Shown here piece after piece: positions 22,326 to 59,410 of a stretch of DNA of 64,000 nucleotides. The DNA lies in the NCBI RefSeq assembly GCF_041381155.1, contig NC_091144.1:36791571-36855570 (forward strand). The letters run 5' to 3'. The translations under genes were made by a program, and so were the position numbers. This DNA comes from Argopecten irradians. Taxonomy: Eukaryota; Mollusca; Bivalvia; Pectinida; Pectinidae. The notes under the pieces are model-generated. The model ran no database searches and had not been told where the DNA came from. It was given only the letters and a program-made list of their open reading frames with translations. The first letter of the stretch is position 1, and the number at the start of each line of letters is the position of its first letter.

Positions 22326-23940
22326 ATGCCACTGAAAAATGTCTTGACTATTCTACAGAGAGGATGTTTTCGTCTATCGAAATTCTGTCAAAAGACAGTT
22401 CTGCCTCAAAGTCGGATGAACAAGCTGGGTCCATGGTTGTTCCTTCTGGAAACGGTCTGTTTATGTTACATCGGAACAAATCAGATTATACCGACATTGT
22501 GGACGCGGTTCGGGTCGAGTTTGGTCGTCATGAACCAGGTATTCACGTGGTTCCTTGGAGCGGAGATTCTCATGAACTGGCTGTGCGTGAGATTTGTGAC
22601 GTCATCATTTCAGCCAAGTCTCGCTCAGATCCAGCTGCTGAAACAGGATGAAAGTCCAGAACAGGTAAAACTTTGTCGTCTGCTTGAGATTTTAAAATTT
22701 ACTGTGACGCTATCGAAATCACGACATGAATTCTATTATAATAATTTAATCAGAATTTTTTAAACGCAATGGCGCCAAAAATGTCATTAGCAGGTGTCGA
22801 TAGATTATAATTTAATTTGTAACACAAACAGAATGTATGTTACACAATACGCCGAATAGGGAGGTCTATACGTCTCAAAATAGGGCTATAAATTTATATA
22901 TTGTTACTTATTCATATTCTATAAATAGAATAAAACGTTCATAAAGTTACAAATTGAACAGGTTATGGGTTCATCTACAGGGATTTGAGAATTAATTACA
23001 GTATACATCAATATGGACCCACCAGCGTGCATTTTAACCATTTTTAGACGATTTATGAGTTTAGGTAAAACAAATGGGTAATATTTGTATTTTACATAGT
23101 ACTATACAGTCACGTTCTCAGATCCCTATGATCGGTTCATCTGCATGCGAATGAAATGAAATACATTTGGGGGGAAATGTAAAATTCGTTTGAAAATCCA
23201 CATTAAGTAGACCATTAAAATAACATAAACTAGACCATCTTTTGTCTTTACAGAGCACAAACTACATGATGTCGCCTGTCGAAGAAAATACCCTAAGACA
23301 ACGACCAATCGCAGAAAAAAGCCAGAGTTCCTCCAAGAAATACTTCACGTGGAGCACTTGCAAGTCCTGTAAACATGTACGACCCGCTCGATGCCACCAC
23401 TGCAACATATGCAAGACATGCGTTCTTGCGCGAGACCACCATTGTTTCTTTTCCGGAAATTGTGTTGGTTACAAGAACCTTCGACATTTCTTTGTCTTTT
23501 TGTTTTACAGCATGTATGCGACCGTGTATGCTTTCATACACGCCACAGCGTACTATTGCGTGGAGTTATGGCCACATTCAAGTGCTCTGGAGATATTGCC
23601 ATTTGTAACCTTCATTAGGAACGTGTTCGGCCAGAGTAACTACCATACCGGGGTACTTATCTTAGTATGGTGGGGTCTTGGGATGTTTTTGGTGATTGGT
23701 GCTTTCCAGTTTATAGACCTCTTGCTAGAAATCCCGGAAGGTGTAACAGCATATGAATTTAACTCTGGAATCGAGTTGGAAGATTCCCGGACGCTAATGG
23801 AGAAAATCAGGGCGATATTTGGAAAGTACTGGCTTCTGAACTTTCTAGTCCCTGTGCATTTTATATTCCCGCCAATTGTGGACCCGGTCAACTGGCCGAC
23901 TATCGCCGGTATAAAACGAGGGCCTGATGAGTTTCTGTAG
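22326..23940 (+). CDS. DHHC-type palmitoyltransferase (ZDHHC24-like), two exons
   Basis: Exons 22326-22664 and 23254-23940 join in phase and encode 341 aa. DHHC enzymes attach palmitate to Cys of target proteins at membranes. Two hydrophobic segments (about residues 35-58 and 67-90) precede the Cys-rich domain: C149-x2-C152-x9-H162-C163-x2-C166-x2-C169-x4-DHHC(174-177)-x5-C183. Two or more membrane segments follow (HFFVFLFYSMYATVYAFIHA; GVLILVWWGLGMFLVIGAF). The catalytic Cys is C177. I chose the first ATG (MPLKNVLTILQRG); a second Met lies at residue 31 (MNKLGPWLF), just before the first membrane segment. The short tail with DPVNWPT recalls the ZDHHC24/ZDHHC22 type, but the exact orthologue is uncertain. 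Confidence 0.88.
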
Positions 23941-23953
23941 ATTGGATGTTACT

Positions 23954-24083
23954 CCGATATCATCCATAGGGGCCTGGCACGAATTTCTGATCAATAGTAG
24001 TTATACATATACATATATCATAGTATGATTATATATATTTAACTACTGTTGGTTAGAAATTCGTGCCCGGTCCCTGTGATATT
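23954..24083. repeat. Imperfect hairpin in the 3' UTR of the DHHC gene
   Basis: Arms of about 45 bp: 'ggcctggcacgaatttctga...aatagtagtta' is mirrored by 'taactactgttggttagaaa...ttcgtgcccgg'. The loop is AT-rich. It may be a small MITE or a transcript hairpin. Confidence 0.65.
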
Positions 24084-24346
24084 ATCCAATATTCTTTAAT
24101 AGAATCAAAGATGTGTTTGTTATAAGTTTAATGGCTCATCGAAATGCATGGTCATTTAGGGCCAAATTAAAACAACAATGGCATATAAAAACATATCAAG
24201 TAAAATGAGGCGATTTGCGTTCTAAAAACTGTGATTCTATTGGCGTTTTAAAAAAATTGTGATTGTAAAATATCAAAATTTTTCGAGATAAAACAATCAA
24301 ATAAGAAACGGAACAAGTGATAGATATATAATGTCAGGGGTTGATA

Positions 24347-24352
24347 AATAAA
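24347..24352 (+). terminator. Poly(A) signal of the DHHC gene
   Basis: AATAAA lies 407 bases past the stop codon, after the hairpin and just before the LINE relic. Confidence 0.5.
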
Positions 24353-24394
24353 AGAATTCCTAGTCTTTGAAATAGACCGATTTATTTTAAGTAC

Positions 24395-24640
24395 GTGAAA
24401 ATAGCAACGAGACTCACTTCATGAAAAGTAGATCACATGTCGAAGTGATCGAAGAATTTCTCTCTTATACACACAGTGTAATAAAATGTGCTCAAGTGTG
24501 AGAGGAGAAGCACATGCATTACATGTGACTGTAGGAGGATCCTCCCCCCCCCCTCGCAGCATGTATGACCAGCTTTGAGCCCTGTGTAGCTGAGAAGGGA
24601 CAACTTTCTATTTGCGATCTCTCCAACTGTACTAATGAAG
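24395..24640 (-). pseudogene. Relic of a LINE ORF2 C-terminus
   Basis: The minus strand reads PPTVTCNACASPLTLEHILL followed by HCVYKREILRSLRHVIYF. CxxC...LTxEHILLxC is the zinc-knuckle-like end found after RNase H in I/Jockey-type LINEs. A frameshift at a C-run (about 24540-24550) separates it from GLKAGHTC upstream. It is not functional. Confidence 0.7.
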
Positions 24641-24649
24641 CTCCATCGG

Positions 24650-25186
24650 TGACAAATGGTATTTTTTCTCTATAAAATACAGGAGCAAACAATTCAGTAT
24701 TTTTTCAGTTACAAAAGTTACTTACTTTACACCATCACCACCATTGAAAAGTTTAAGCTTCTAATTTAACTTCAAGATGAAAATATAAAAAATAGTTAAT
24801 TGCATCCCGAAAAAAAAAATCCGTGGCACTATGTCCTATATGTAATGAAGTACTGAATGCGCACATAGGCCTACCAAAAGCAAAATAAATTATTTTATAT
24901 TATTTTTTCAGTTATTTGTCTATATATATACGATTAAACACCAATTATTGTTCAAATTATGAATATCATTTATGCTTTATCGGCGGTGGAGCATCATTAA
25001 GTTAAGGTTGTAATCTAAAACGTTTATTGTTAGTTTCGGAAGACCACCTTTGTTACCAATGATGTTTGATGGATGACTGAATAAAAGGTTTTATTTTATC
25101 GATTTCTAGTGCATTCTTAATGATTTATGTCAACATGGATAGGAATCCCAAGAAATGTAATTTTGGTGTTTAGTAGACAATATATA
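24650..25186. other. AT-rich gap between LINE relic and repeat F copy 2
   Basis: No gene, RNA or clear repeat is seen. Confidence 0.4.
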
Positions 25187-25385
25187 CGGTTTGACCGGTA
25201 GGATCGTATCGTTTGTTTTTTTAATTAATGACAGACCTGGAGGTCTTTTGTGTTTGCAGATGAGCTTTTACAAAGCCGTCATAGGTTCGTATCAAAATCT
25301 GCAGATCCATCAGCAGTTTATACTTTAATTGATTACCATGACGATGGTCCAGTCAGTCCAACCGTATAAATGAAAACGGACCTTG
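25187..25385. repeat. Repeat family F, copy 2
   Basis: Shares 'tacggtttgaccggt', 'ttaattaatgacagacctgg', 'aaaatctgcagatccatcag' and 'cagtccaaccgtataaatga' with copies at 17474-17672 and 32229-32448. It ends about 145 bases before the KIF11 start codon. Confidence 0.65.
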
Positions 25386-25446
25386 ATAAAGGACATAACA
25401 CTTTACCCGGAGTTATCTCCCGCGACGGAGCTCTTTGTAGTCGACG

Positions 25447-25484
25447 CTGATTGGCTAGCTTTTCAAACTTGTGGCAGATTTGAA
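25447..25484. promoter_or_regulatory. NF-Y (CCAAT) box and CHR-like motifs upstream of KIF11
   Basis: Positions 25447-25456 read AGCCAATCAG on the minus strand, a full match to the NF-Y consensus. TTTGAA (CHR motif of G2/M genes) occurs on the minus strand at 25462-25467 and on the plus strand at 25479-25484. All lie 46-83 bases before the KIF11 ATG. Function is inferred; the transcription start is not known. Confidence 0.45.
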
Positions 25485-25529
25485 AAACATTAGCACAGGG
25501 AAAAGGAAACTTACATCCGCAAAGAAAAC

Positions 25530-52153
<26,624 letters not shown>

Positions 52154-52473
52154 GGCAACAAATGAAATTCTTCTGGACTTTTATGTAAAATCGTAATTTA
52201 ATTTTGACGAATTATATATTTTAAAAATCTGGTGCGATGTGTGTGTGTTTTATCCAAGTTTTGAGCAACGGATCATTGTTTAAGTGAGTTGATCATCATA
52301 TCTCGCCTCCTGACATTATTTTTAATGGACTCATCAAATCAATGGCAGGTTTTATCATTGTATCATGTGCCTGAAAACTATTTCTTTATATTGCATATGA
52401 TTGCCTGTTTTAAATAAGTCACTGTTATTTTCAATTGGACATGTTTGAGCCATGTATGGTGTGTTTATAATTA

Positions 52474-53105
52474 GGGCTGTCACGGGTACTAAATTTTGTC
52501 CCCGGGTACCCGAATTTTAGTACCCGACCCGTACCCGGGTACTCGACACAGATCTACTGCTTTTCTAACAAATTGGGTTACGTTATGTTTGCTGTTTGGA
52601 AAGATTGGTTGATCGACAGAGATTTGATGAAATCATATGTGAGTTCAGTAAAGATAGCTTCAGTCGTTAATTGTCTACTTCATTTCTATTTGACATTCAT
52701 AATTGCTAATGAGCTGCCGTAAAGTGTGTAGCTATATACCAGTCCCAGAGGAAATGTTTTTGCACATGCGCAACAGGAAGTACTACATTCGGACGGTCTC
52801 TTGTGTTATCCGATATGACTATAGTGTGACCTATTTAAGTGTACATGTCCGTCAAGTAGATTGTTCTCGCTTCAAAAGACGGTCATGAAAATTAAAATGT
52901 ATTGAAAAGATAAGGTTTCATCCTTGTTGAGTGAAAACGAAAACAAATGAGTTGGATTTTGTAATACTTTTAATATAAGTTCTAGACTTGTTTACGTACA
53001 TCCAGACGAATTGTCCTATTTTGACGGGTACCCGGGTACACATTTTTTGACCCGGTTACATCCCCAACCCGACCCGTAACCGGGTACTCGGGTACTCGTA
53101 ACATG
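52474..53105. mobile_element. Element with 'gggtacccg' repeats at both ends
   Basis: Left: 'agggctgtcacgggtactaa', 'tccccgggtacccg', 'ccgtacccgggtactcg'. Right: 'gacgggtacccgggtaca', 'cccgtaaccgggtactcggg'. The ends are arrays of a self-complementary motif, the middle is ordinary AT-rich DNA. The 'agggctgtca' start recalls hAT elements; not proven. Confidence 0.5.
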
Positions 53106-53386
53106 GTGTGTTATAATTAGAAGCCTCATAATATCTTGTGCTTTTTATCCAATAAGTAGCTTCATTCACAATGAAAATTATTTTTTGTGTGTTTTTTTTT
53201 CAGCTGAACTCCACAACAGTACAGCTTACTCTTTGAAATGCTTTGTCTAATTTAATAATTGTCCTCCTAAATTGAGGTTAAAGAAATAAACCTTTCCTAA
53301 TTACAATGAAGTGAGGAAAATCACTTTTGCGTATCTTCAATGTATGGTTTGGAAGTACACTGTATCATTTAGGTATGGAGTGAATA

Positions 53387-53597
53387 TCTTTGAAGTGTGG
53401 AGAAAATTTTTGAAGTATGGAAAGTATCTTTGAAGTGTAGAGAGTATGTTTGAAGTATGGAGGGAGTATCTTTAAAGTATGGAGAGTATCTTTGAAGTGT
53501 AGAGAGTATGTTTGAAGTATGGAGGGAGTATCTTTAAAGTATGGAGAGTATCTTTGAAGTGGTGGAGAGTATCTTTGAAGTATGGAAGGAGTGTCTT
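53387..53597. repeat. Minisatellite (tttgaagtatggagagtatc type)
   Basis: About ten units of roughly 20 bp: 'tttgaagtgtagagagtatg', 'tttgaagtatggagggagta', 'tttaaagtatggagagtatc'. A higher-order unit of about 64 bp is visible. Confidence 0.85.
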
Positions 53598-54487
53598 AAA
53601 AAGTCATCGATCAATTGATCACTTTTAATATATGTTGTCGTTTTAGAGATACATGTATAGTGCACGTGTGAGATTTTATCACTGTCATTTCCTGTATGGC
53701 CCAGGCTATTTTGGGTATCTGCCATAATTTTGTCAATACATGTATAATACATATTAATAACTCAATTTTCATAATATATCAATCATTTTTATCTAGTCTC
53801 CAATATCTATCATTTCCTCCATCTTGCTACATTACCTACAATGATTTACAGAAAATCCTATACAAGTCTTTTGTGGTATACTCGTCTTAATTAATCACTC
53901 ACGACTAAATTCACCTATCCACTTATTTTTTCAGTTTCACATTACAGTTTTGGACAATAATTTACTTTGTGAGACAATTTTCTCGCATAAATATAATCTT
54001 TATAAATCTGATATTAAATTAAATGCCAAATAAAATTTGTGGTCTGCCTCTATACATGTAGTTTGATTGTAGGTGATTATAAGAAATATGCGTTTGATGA
54101 TTTGATAGATTTCAAATTTGTGACGACGAATGTACACATTGTAGGTAATGTAGCATTCCTTCTACCTGATCTGTCTATTCTCTTTCTAGACCAATGAATG
54201 TCTTGCCTGTTAGAGTAACAAATTATAAGTCTGTGTTATCCTATCCAACATTGTACTATATTTATATTTAATCATTGTAAACTGTACTTTGTGTGTATAT
54301 AATATTGAAAAAAGTATGGTTGCTACACTTCATACAGTGTATTATTGGAAGTCTGAGATTAGCATAGCACATGAACATCGCCCTTTCCTAGTTTTGTCAT
54401 GGAATTTATTATGTTTATTAAAAGACAGAAGTGGAGAATTCTGAATATTGCAACAAATTTCCAATTTTTTTCTTTTCATTTTTAATC

Positions 54488-54568
54488 AGATTCAGCCACA
54501 GGTTTACGATGCGCCAAAAAAGTATTTTTTTTATTATTTTTTTTTTCGCGTCGTAAACCTGTGATTCA
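54488..54568. repeat. Hairpin with about 24-bp arms
   Basis: 'gattcagccacaggtttacg' followed by 'atgcg' is mirrored by 'cgcgtcgtaaacctgtgatt' followed by 'cagc', around an A/T loop. Confidence 0.8.
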
Positions 54569-54954
54569 GCTTAATGATTTTCATGCATCCAATTTTCTGA
54601 AACAATCTTGGTAAGAAAAGGTCTTTGGTAAAATAAAATAGATCTTAGATACATAGGAAGTTACATATCTTTTCACGTAAGTTGGTGCTTTTTGTTTCGA
54701 GAAATTTGTGCCCAGGTATATGTTTATTAGTTTGACAACTTAGACATCACAGTACAGAAGGATAAAAATGTAAAAATAGAAATTGTATATGAAAAGTATA
54801 TAAATCAACCGTTTAAATTGGTGTTAAAATTATACATTTACGAGAGATTTGTTAAGAATTAACCAAGACAGTGTAGAAATAAACCAAATCATAGTACAAA
54901 CTCTTCTTGTGTTGTTTGTTATCTAATGTGGTAAATTAGCAGATCCTATATTGG

Positions 54955-55168
54955 TTATTTATTAGTTTAACATCCTATTAACAGCAAGGGTGATGTAAGG
55001 ATTTGTCAGGTTTGTTGGTGGAAGAAAGCTGGAGTACCCAGAGAAAAACCAACAATCAGCGGTCAGTACCTGGCAACTGCCCCACATGGGTTTTGAACCC
55101 GCATCTCAGAGGTGGAGGGCTTGTGGTAATATGTTTGGACATCTTAAACACTTGGCCACCGCGGTCCC
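54955..55168 (-). mobile_element. tRNA-derived SINE, near full length
   Basis: On the minus strand: head 'gggaccgcggtggccaagtg' (A box), B box 'gggttcaaaacccatg', the conserved block 'tctctgggtactccagcttt' plus 'cttccacc', and tail 'ttaataggatgttaaactaa'. Confidence 0.8.
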
Positions 55169-55332
55169 TATATGGAATCCAAGGAGACAACTTTACATGG
55201 CCGACATGTTTCCTTTGTAGCTGCACTCATACCCATGGGTGTGATACTGGTTTATCAGGTACACCATTAACGACAACAGAATAACTGTCAGTGTCTTCAT
55301 GGAAAATTTTAACATCGTTTATAGAAACAAGC

Positions 55333-55398
55333 CAGGTATTGCAAATCCCGATGTTTGTGTATTCTTAAGGACGCAGACATCAGGATTTGCAATTTTCA
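55333..55398. repeat. Hairpin with about 20-bp arms
   Basis: 'attgcaaatcccgatgtttg' is mirrored by 'cagacatcaggatttgcaat'. Confidence 0.7.
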
Positions 55399-55607
55399 CG
55401 AGTTTCTGAGAACTTTCTACAAAATTTTCAAAATGGTGGGTGATCTTTATGAGCAAATGCTAATAATATATGAGAGAGAAATGTAGAAGGATAGGAACAT
55501 TCGATCTGCGGGATCACAAAATTTTTTAAAACCCTCAGCAGGCGCTATGATGTTATAATCATGATCAGGAGGCTGTGGAAGTCAGACGGTGTCTCCTTGT
55601 GATAGTA

Positions 55608-56392
55608 GTACTTTATAGAACTTGCTCATGGAATCATAGAATCAGACACATGACCTTGTCATGTTAATTAATTGATATCTACTTTATGGAGTCGACTTAT
55701 GGAATCATCTGACACAGGACCTTGTCATGTTAAATAGTAGATACATGTATCTACTTTATATAGCTGACTCATGGAATCATAGAATTAGACACAAGACCTT
55801 GTCATGTTCAATAGTAGAGATCTAGTTTATAGAGTCGACTCATGGAATCATCTGACTCGAACACAGGTCCTTGTCATGTTAAATAGTAGATGTCTACTTT
55901 ACAGAGTCGACTCGTGGAATCATAGATTCAGACACAGGACCTTGTCATGTTATATTGTAGATATCTACTTTATAGAGCTGACTCGTTGAATCATTGGACA
56001 CAGGACCTTGTCATGTTAAATTGACTCAGACACAAGACCTCGTCATATTAAATATTAGACGTCTACTTTATAGAGCTGAATCATCTGACCCAGACACAGG
56101 ACCTTGTCATGTTAAATAGTAGATATCTACTCTATAGAGCTTAGCTGAATCATCTGACCCAGACACAGGACCTTGTCATGTTAAATAGTAGATATCTACT
56201 CTATAGAGCTTACTCATGGAAACTTACTTACCCCGACACAGGGCCTTGTCATATTAAATATTAGATGTCTACTTTAAAGAGCTTTCTCATGGAATCATCT
56301 GACACAGAGTCTTGTCATGTTTATAGTGCCGACTCATGAAATTGTAGACACAGACACAGGACCTTGTCATGTTAAATAGCAGATGGAATCTC
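55608..56392. repeat. Satellite array, about 12 units of about 70 bp
   Basis: 'ccttgtcatgtt' or a close variant occurs about 12 times, each with 'tagatatctactttatagag' and 'gactcatggaatcatctgac'. Units vary in length from about 30 to 75 bp. Apparent reading frames in it are repeats of the unit. Confidence 0.9.
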
Positions 56393-56562
56393 AAGTCAAA
56401 CACCTTGCAAATTAGCTACTGTTGTACTGTTGAAAAAATATCATCTTCTGACTGACTTTTCTTGCTAATTGCAAGTTGGTGGTACACTGTGTATTGTACA
56501 ATTCTATTGTTTGTAGGATTTAAGAACAGCCTCATCCTCAATACCCCAATGTTTAATTTATT

Positions 56563-56885
56563 CTTGATACTCCAGGGGTTCCTATCACTTTCGCTACATC
56601 CATCATCCTTGATACTCCAGGGGTTCCTATCACTGTCGCTACATCCATCATCCTTGATATTCCAGGGGTTACTATCACTGTCGTTATATCCACATCCTTG
56701 ATACTCCAGGGGTTCCTATCACTGTCGCTACATCCAGCATCCTTGATATTCCAGGGGTTACTATCACTGTCGTTATATCCACATTCTTGATCTTCCAGGG
56801 GTTACTCACTGTCACTACATCGATCATCCTCGATACTCCAGGGATTATAAACACTGTCGTTATATCCATCCCTGGAATATTTTAT
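56563..56885. repeat. Tandem array of MITE family A terminal repeats
   Basis: Seven units of about 46 bp, each with 'atactccaggggttcctatc' (or 'ttccaggggttactatc') and 'actgtcgctacatcca'. Two unit types alternate. The last is followed by 'ccctggaatattttattgcc', which resembles the inside of a family A element. Confidence 0.85.
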
Positions 56886-57044
56886 TGCCAAACTATTTAT
56901 GTTAAATTTTTTTACTTAAAAGTTTGTTTCGAGAGTTCAGCATCAGTACATTGTATTAATTGTGCTCTAAAGATCAACAATGTAATACAATCAGCATACC
57001 CAATTATGAATAGATTAAACTATGGTTTGGGTTTTATCATATCC

Positions 57045-57185
57045 TGCTAGGATGTGCGAGGTTTAAGTGGAGGAGAAAGCAGGAGTACCTGAAGAAAAGC
57101 TACGAACCAACAGTCAGTACCTGGCATTCTAGCAACTCCTCCATATAATATTCGAACTCGCAACTTCCAGGTGAAGGACTTAAAA
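57045..57185 (-). repeat. Fragment of a SINE
   Basis: 'aagtggaggagaaagcagga', 'gtacctggcattctagcaac' and 'ttcgaactcgcaacttccag' match the SINE at 54955-55168, diverged. Confidence 0.6.
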
Positions 57186-58349
57186 AACAACAAGAAGAAA
57201 TCTAAGCATTCCAATGATATTTTAATTGTTTGAAATTGCTTTTAAATGTTTAAAATATAAATCAATTTAATGTTCAAATATACACAAAATAGCTATTATG
57301 ATATGATATATGTCGGCAAAGTAAAACACTGTTTATAACAAATCACTGGCGACCAAAGATTACGGTATATGTAATTTGTAATAAGCTTAGGTCTTATACA
57401 CATCACTTACAGAAACCTTGTCTGGGATTTAAATATATTATAACCATGAGTTTGTGTTATAAACATGTTCAATATAAAGGGACAAATGAAACTGATATAT
57501 AAACAGCAGTCTACAAAGGTCTAACAGAATTGTCTGAGCAATAGTATTACAAACCCCAATAGAGGGCGTGTATCATGCTCTGCCTGCTGTCAAATTCCAT
57601 TTGTAATAATATATAAAAAATACTCAAAAATGATAAACTGGCCAAAAATGGTGCTTGTCTTCTATTTTGTTGTCAATAAATCAGTCACATAACTGGACAT
57701 ACAAAAATAAATATTAACCAACTATTTTTGCAGAACTTATTTTCCTTTTTCGATGCCCAGCAATTTTCCCTGAGTTATCATCGCGAGTACCAAAATGATT
57801 AAAAAAAAAAGTATTAACTTCTACAATGACTTAATTTCGCTTTATATTTATGCCCAACCATTTTTCACCACGATGTAATCCCAAGATTTAGAATGCAGTG
57901 ATGTGGTTCAACTATACCGGTGGTTGAAATATTTTTGCTACATCTGTTATGGTTTCTAATCACCTGTGATCTTTACTCATATGTGAAAAATAAGTTTGAT
58001 TTACAGCAAGAAACATGCAGGTTGACAATGCATTTTGTCAAAACTTGTCCAAGCAGTCTAGACCAATCAGAAAATGCCAAAACTGAAAGTTATATGACAA
58101 ATTACAATATTGACATTAGTTAATATTACTACATAAGTCAATTAGTGGTTCGTTTGTTGATCATTAACAATCAACAGTAATACAGCTAGCGGGATACGTT
58201 GTTTAGCTTGATAAGACAAATTGTTCTTTTCCACAAGGAATAAGTCATAAAGGTAGATTGAAAAATAGGAAGGGGAGATAATATACCAGATAAATTTTTG
58301 TCGCTGGGACATTTTCTTCTCTTCCTGTTAATTAAACCGATCGATTTTC
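57186..58349. other. AT-rich stretch without visible gene
   Basis: No exon, RNA gene or repeat could be recognised on either strand. Confidence 0.4.
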
Positions 58350-58450
58350 GACGACATAGGTAGAGCTCGGCCTAGAGCACTTAGCTAGTGTTCGTGAGAG
58401 GTCCGGGATCGATATCCCTGTCTTGCCGCTACATTTTCTCCTCTCGGGTT
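58350..58450 (+). repeat. tRNA-derived repeat
   Basis: 'gtagagctcggcctagagc' (A-box-like) and 'ccgggatcgatatccc' (B-box-like), then 'gccgctacattttctcctct'. It is like the block at 32700-32830 and not a working tRNA gene. Confidence 0.5.
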
Positions 58451-58689
58451 ACATATGGTACCAAATACTGTGCCATGTATGTTTATTCAAGGTAAAATAC
58501 ATGCTGATCTTGCAGAATTGAATAGCCAAGGCGGGAGAAAACATAAGACGAACCTGTTTTATACAAATTAATGTTTAAATTGATTTTCATTAAATTGTAA
58601 TCGAAGGTTGTGTTGTTCGGCATTTATTTAAACCCTATAGACACATTTTCATTGAGATTGGAGACCGAATCTGAAAACAGGAAAGGTGG

Positions 58690-59410
58690 CGCCAGCTAAT
58701 ATTATTTGCCCTTTTGGGGCCCCACCACCCTCAGCCCCTTAGGGGTGAACAATATCAATGATGTTTAACTGACTTATAACGATACTTGATAATGGGTTAC
58801 TAAATGAAAAATGTGAAAGGTGCTTAATAAGAAAAAAAATATGCTTTGTTAAGCATAACTTGTAGCCCGGCCTCTATTCTTTAGTATTCTTAGTGAAAGA
58901 AGATTATTAGCAGACATATAGATAAATCAATTTTTAGAAAAAAATCTCTAGTATTATGAAATCATCCAATTGAAAAATATGGCCAGTACTAAGGTCGGTC
59001 CAGGCTATTTTATAAACTTGAATGTCCTTCCCAAAGATGTTTCCACTCCATCCTCTTTAAATATTTGCTTCCATAGGGGATAGGACAAGCATGTATTTAA
59101 ATGAACCGATGATGTTTAATATGGTTATCCATCCAAGGATGCAAGGAGAGTAGGATTTATTTTTCTAAAATTAAGAAAATTTGCCCTTCGGGGCCCCTCC
59201 CTCAGAACCATATCCAGGATATGTTTGTACATCTTGAAATTCTCAAGGATATGAATTAAAGCTTTAAATAAAGATTCCTCTTTTTAATAGGGTATGCATT
59301 TTTATAACAATCATGTACCCGTTTTACACCTAATATGGATATCCATACTAAACGGGGAGTAGGATTTTAACATTGCCCTTTGGAGAATATACCTTATGTG
59401 TTTTCCATCC
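58690..59410. repeat. Diverged repeat with 'gcccttttggggcccc' motifs
   Basis: 'tttgcccttttggggcccca', 'tttgcccttcggggcccctc' and 'attgccctttggag' recur, with 'agtaggatttta' and 'gatatccat' nearby. Borders are uncertain. Confidence 0.4.

Larger units (their letters stand above)
52154..54900 (+). other. KIF11 3' UTR and downstream region
   Basis: Possible poly(A) signals AATAAA lie at 53285-53290, 54029-54034 and 54878-54883; the true end is unknown. The region is AT-rich and interrupted by the repeats listed separately. No further gene is seen. Confidence 0.4.

Noticed and set aside
23293-23891. Minus-strand and other-frame open frames over the DHHC exon
   Set aside because: They are shadows of the DHHC coding exon, which carries the full conserved Cys-rich domain on the plus strand.
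55608-56392. CRISPR-like array
   Set aside because: No constant repeat with unique spacers; whole units are similar and vary in length, and the genome is eukaryotic.
55804-56869. Several open frames with repeated peptides
   Set aside because: They follow the units of the 70-bp satellite and the MITE-derived array.
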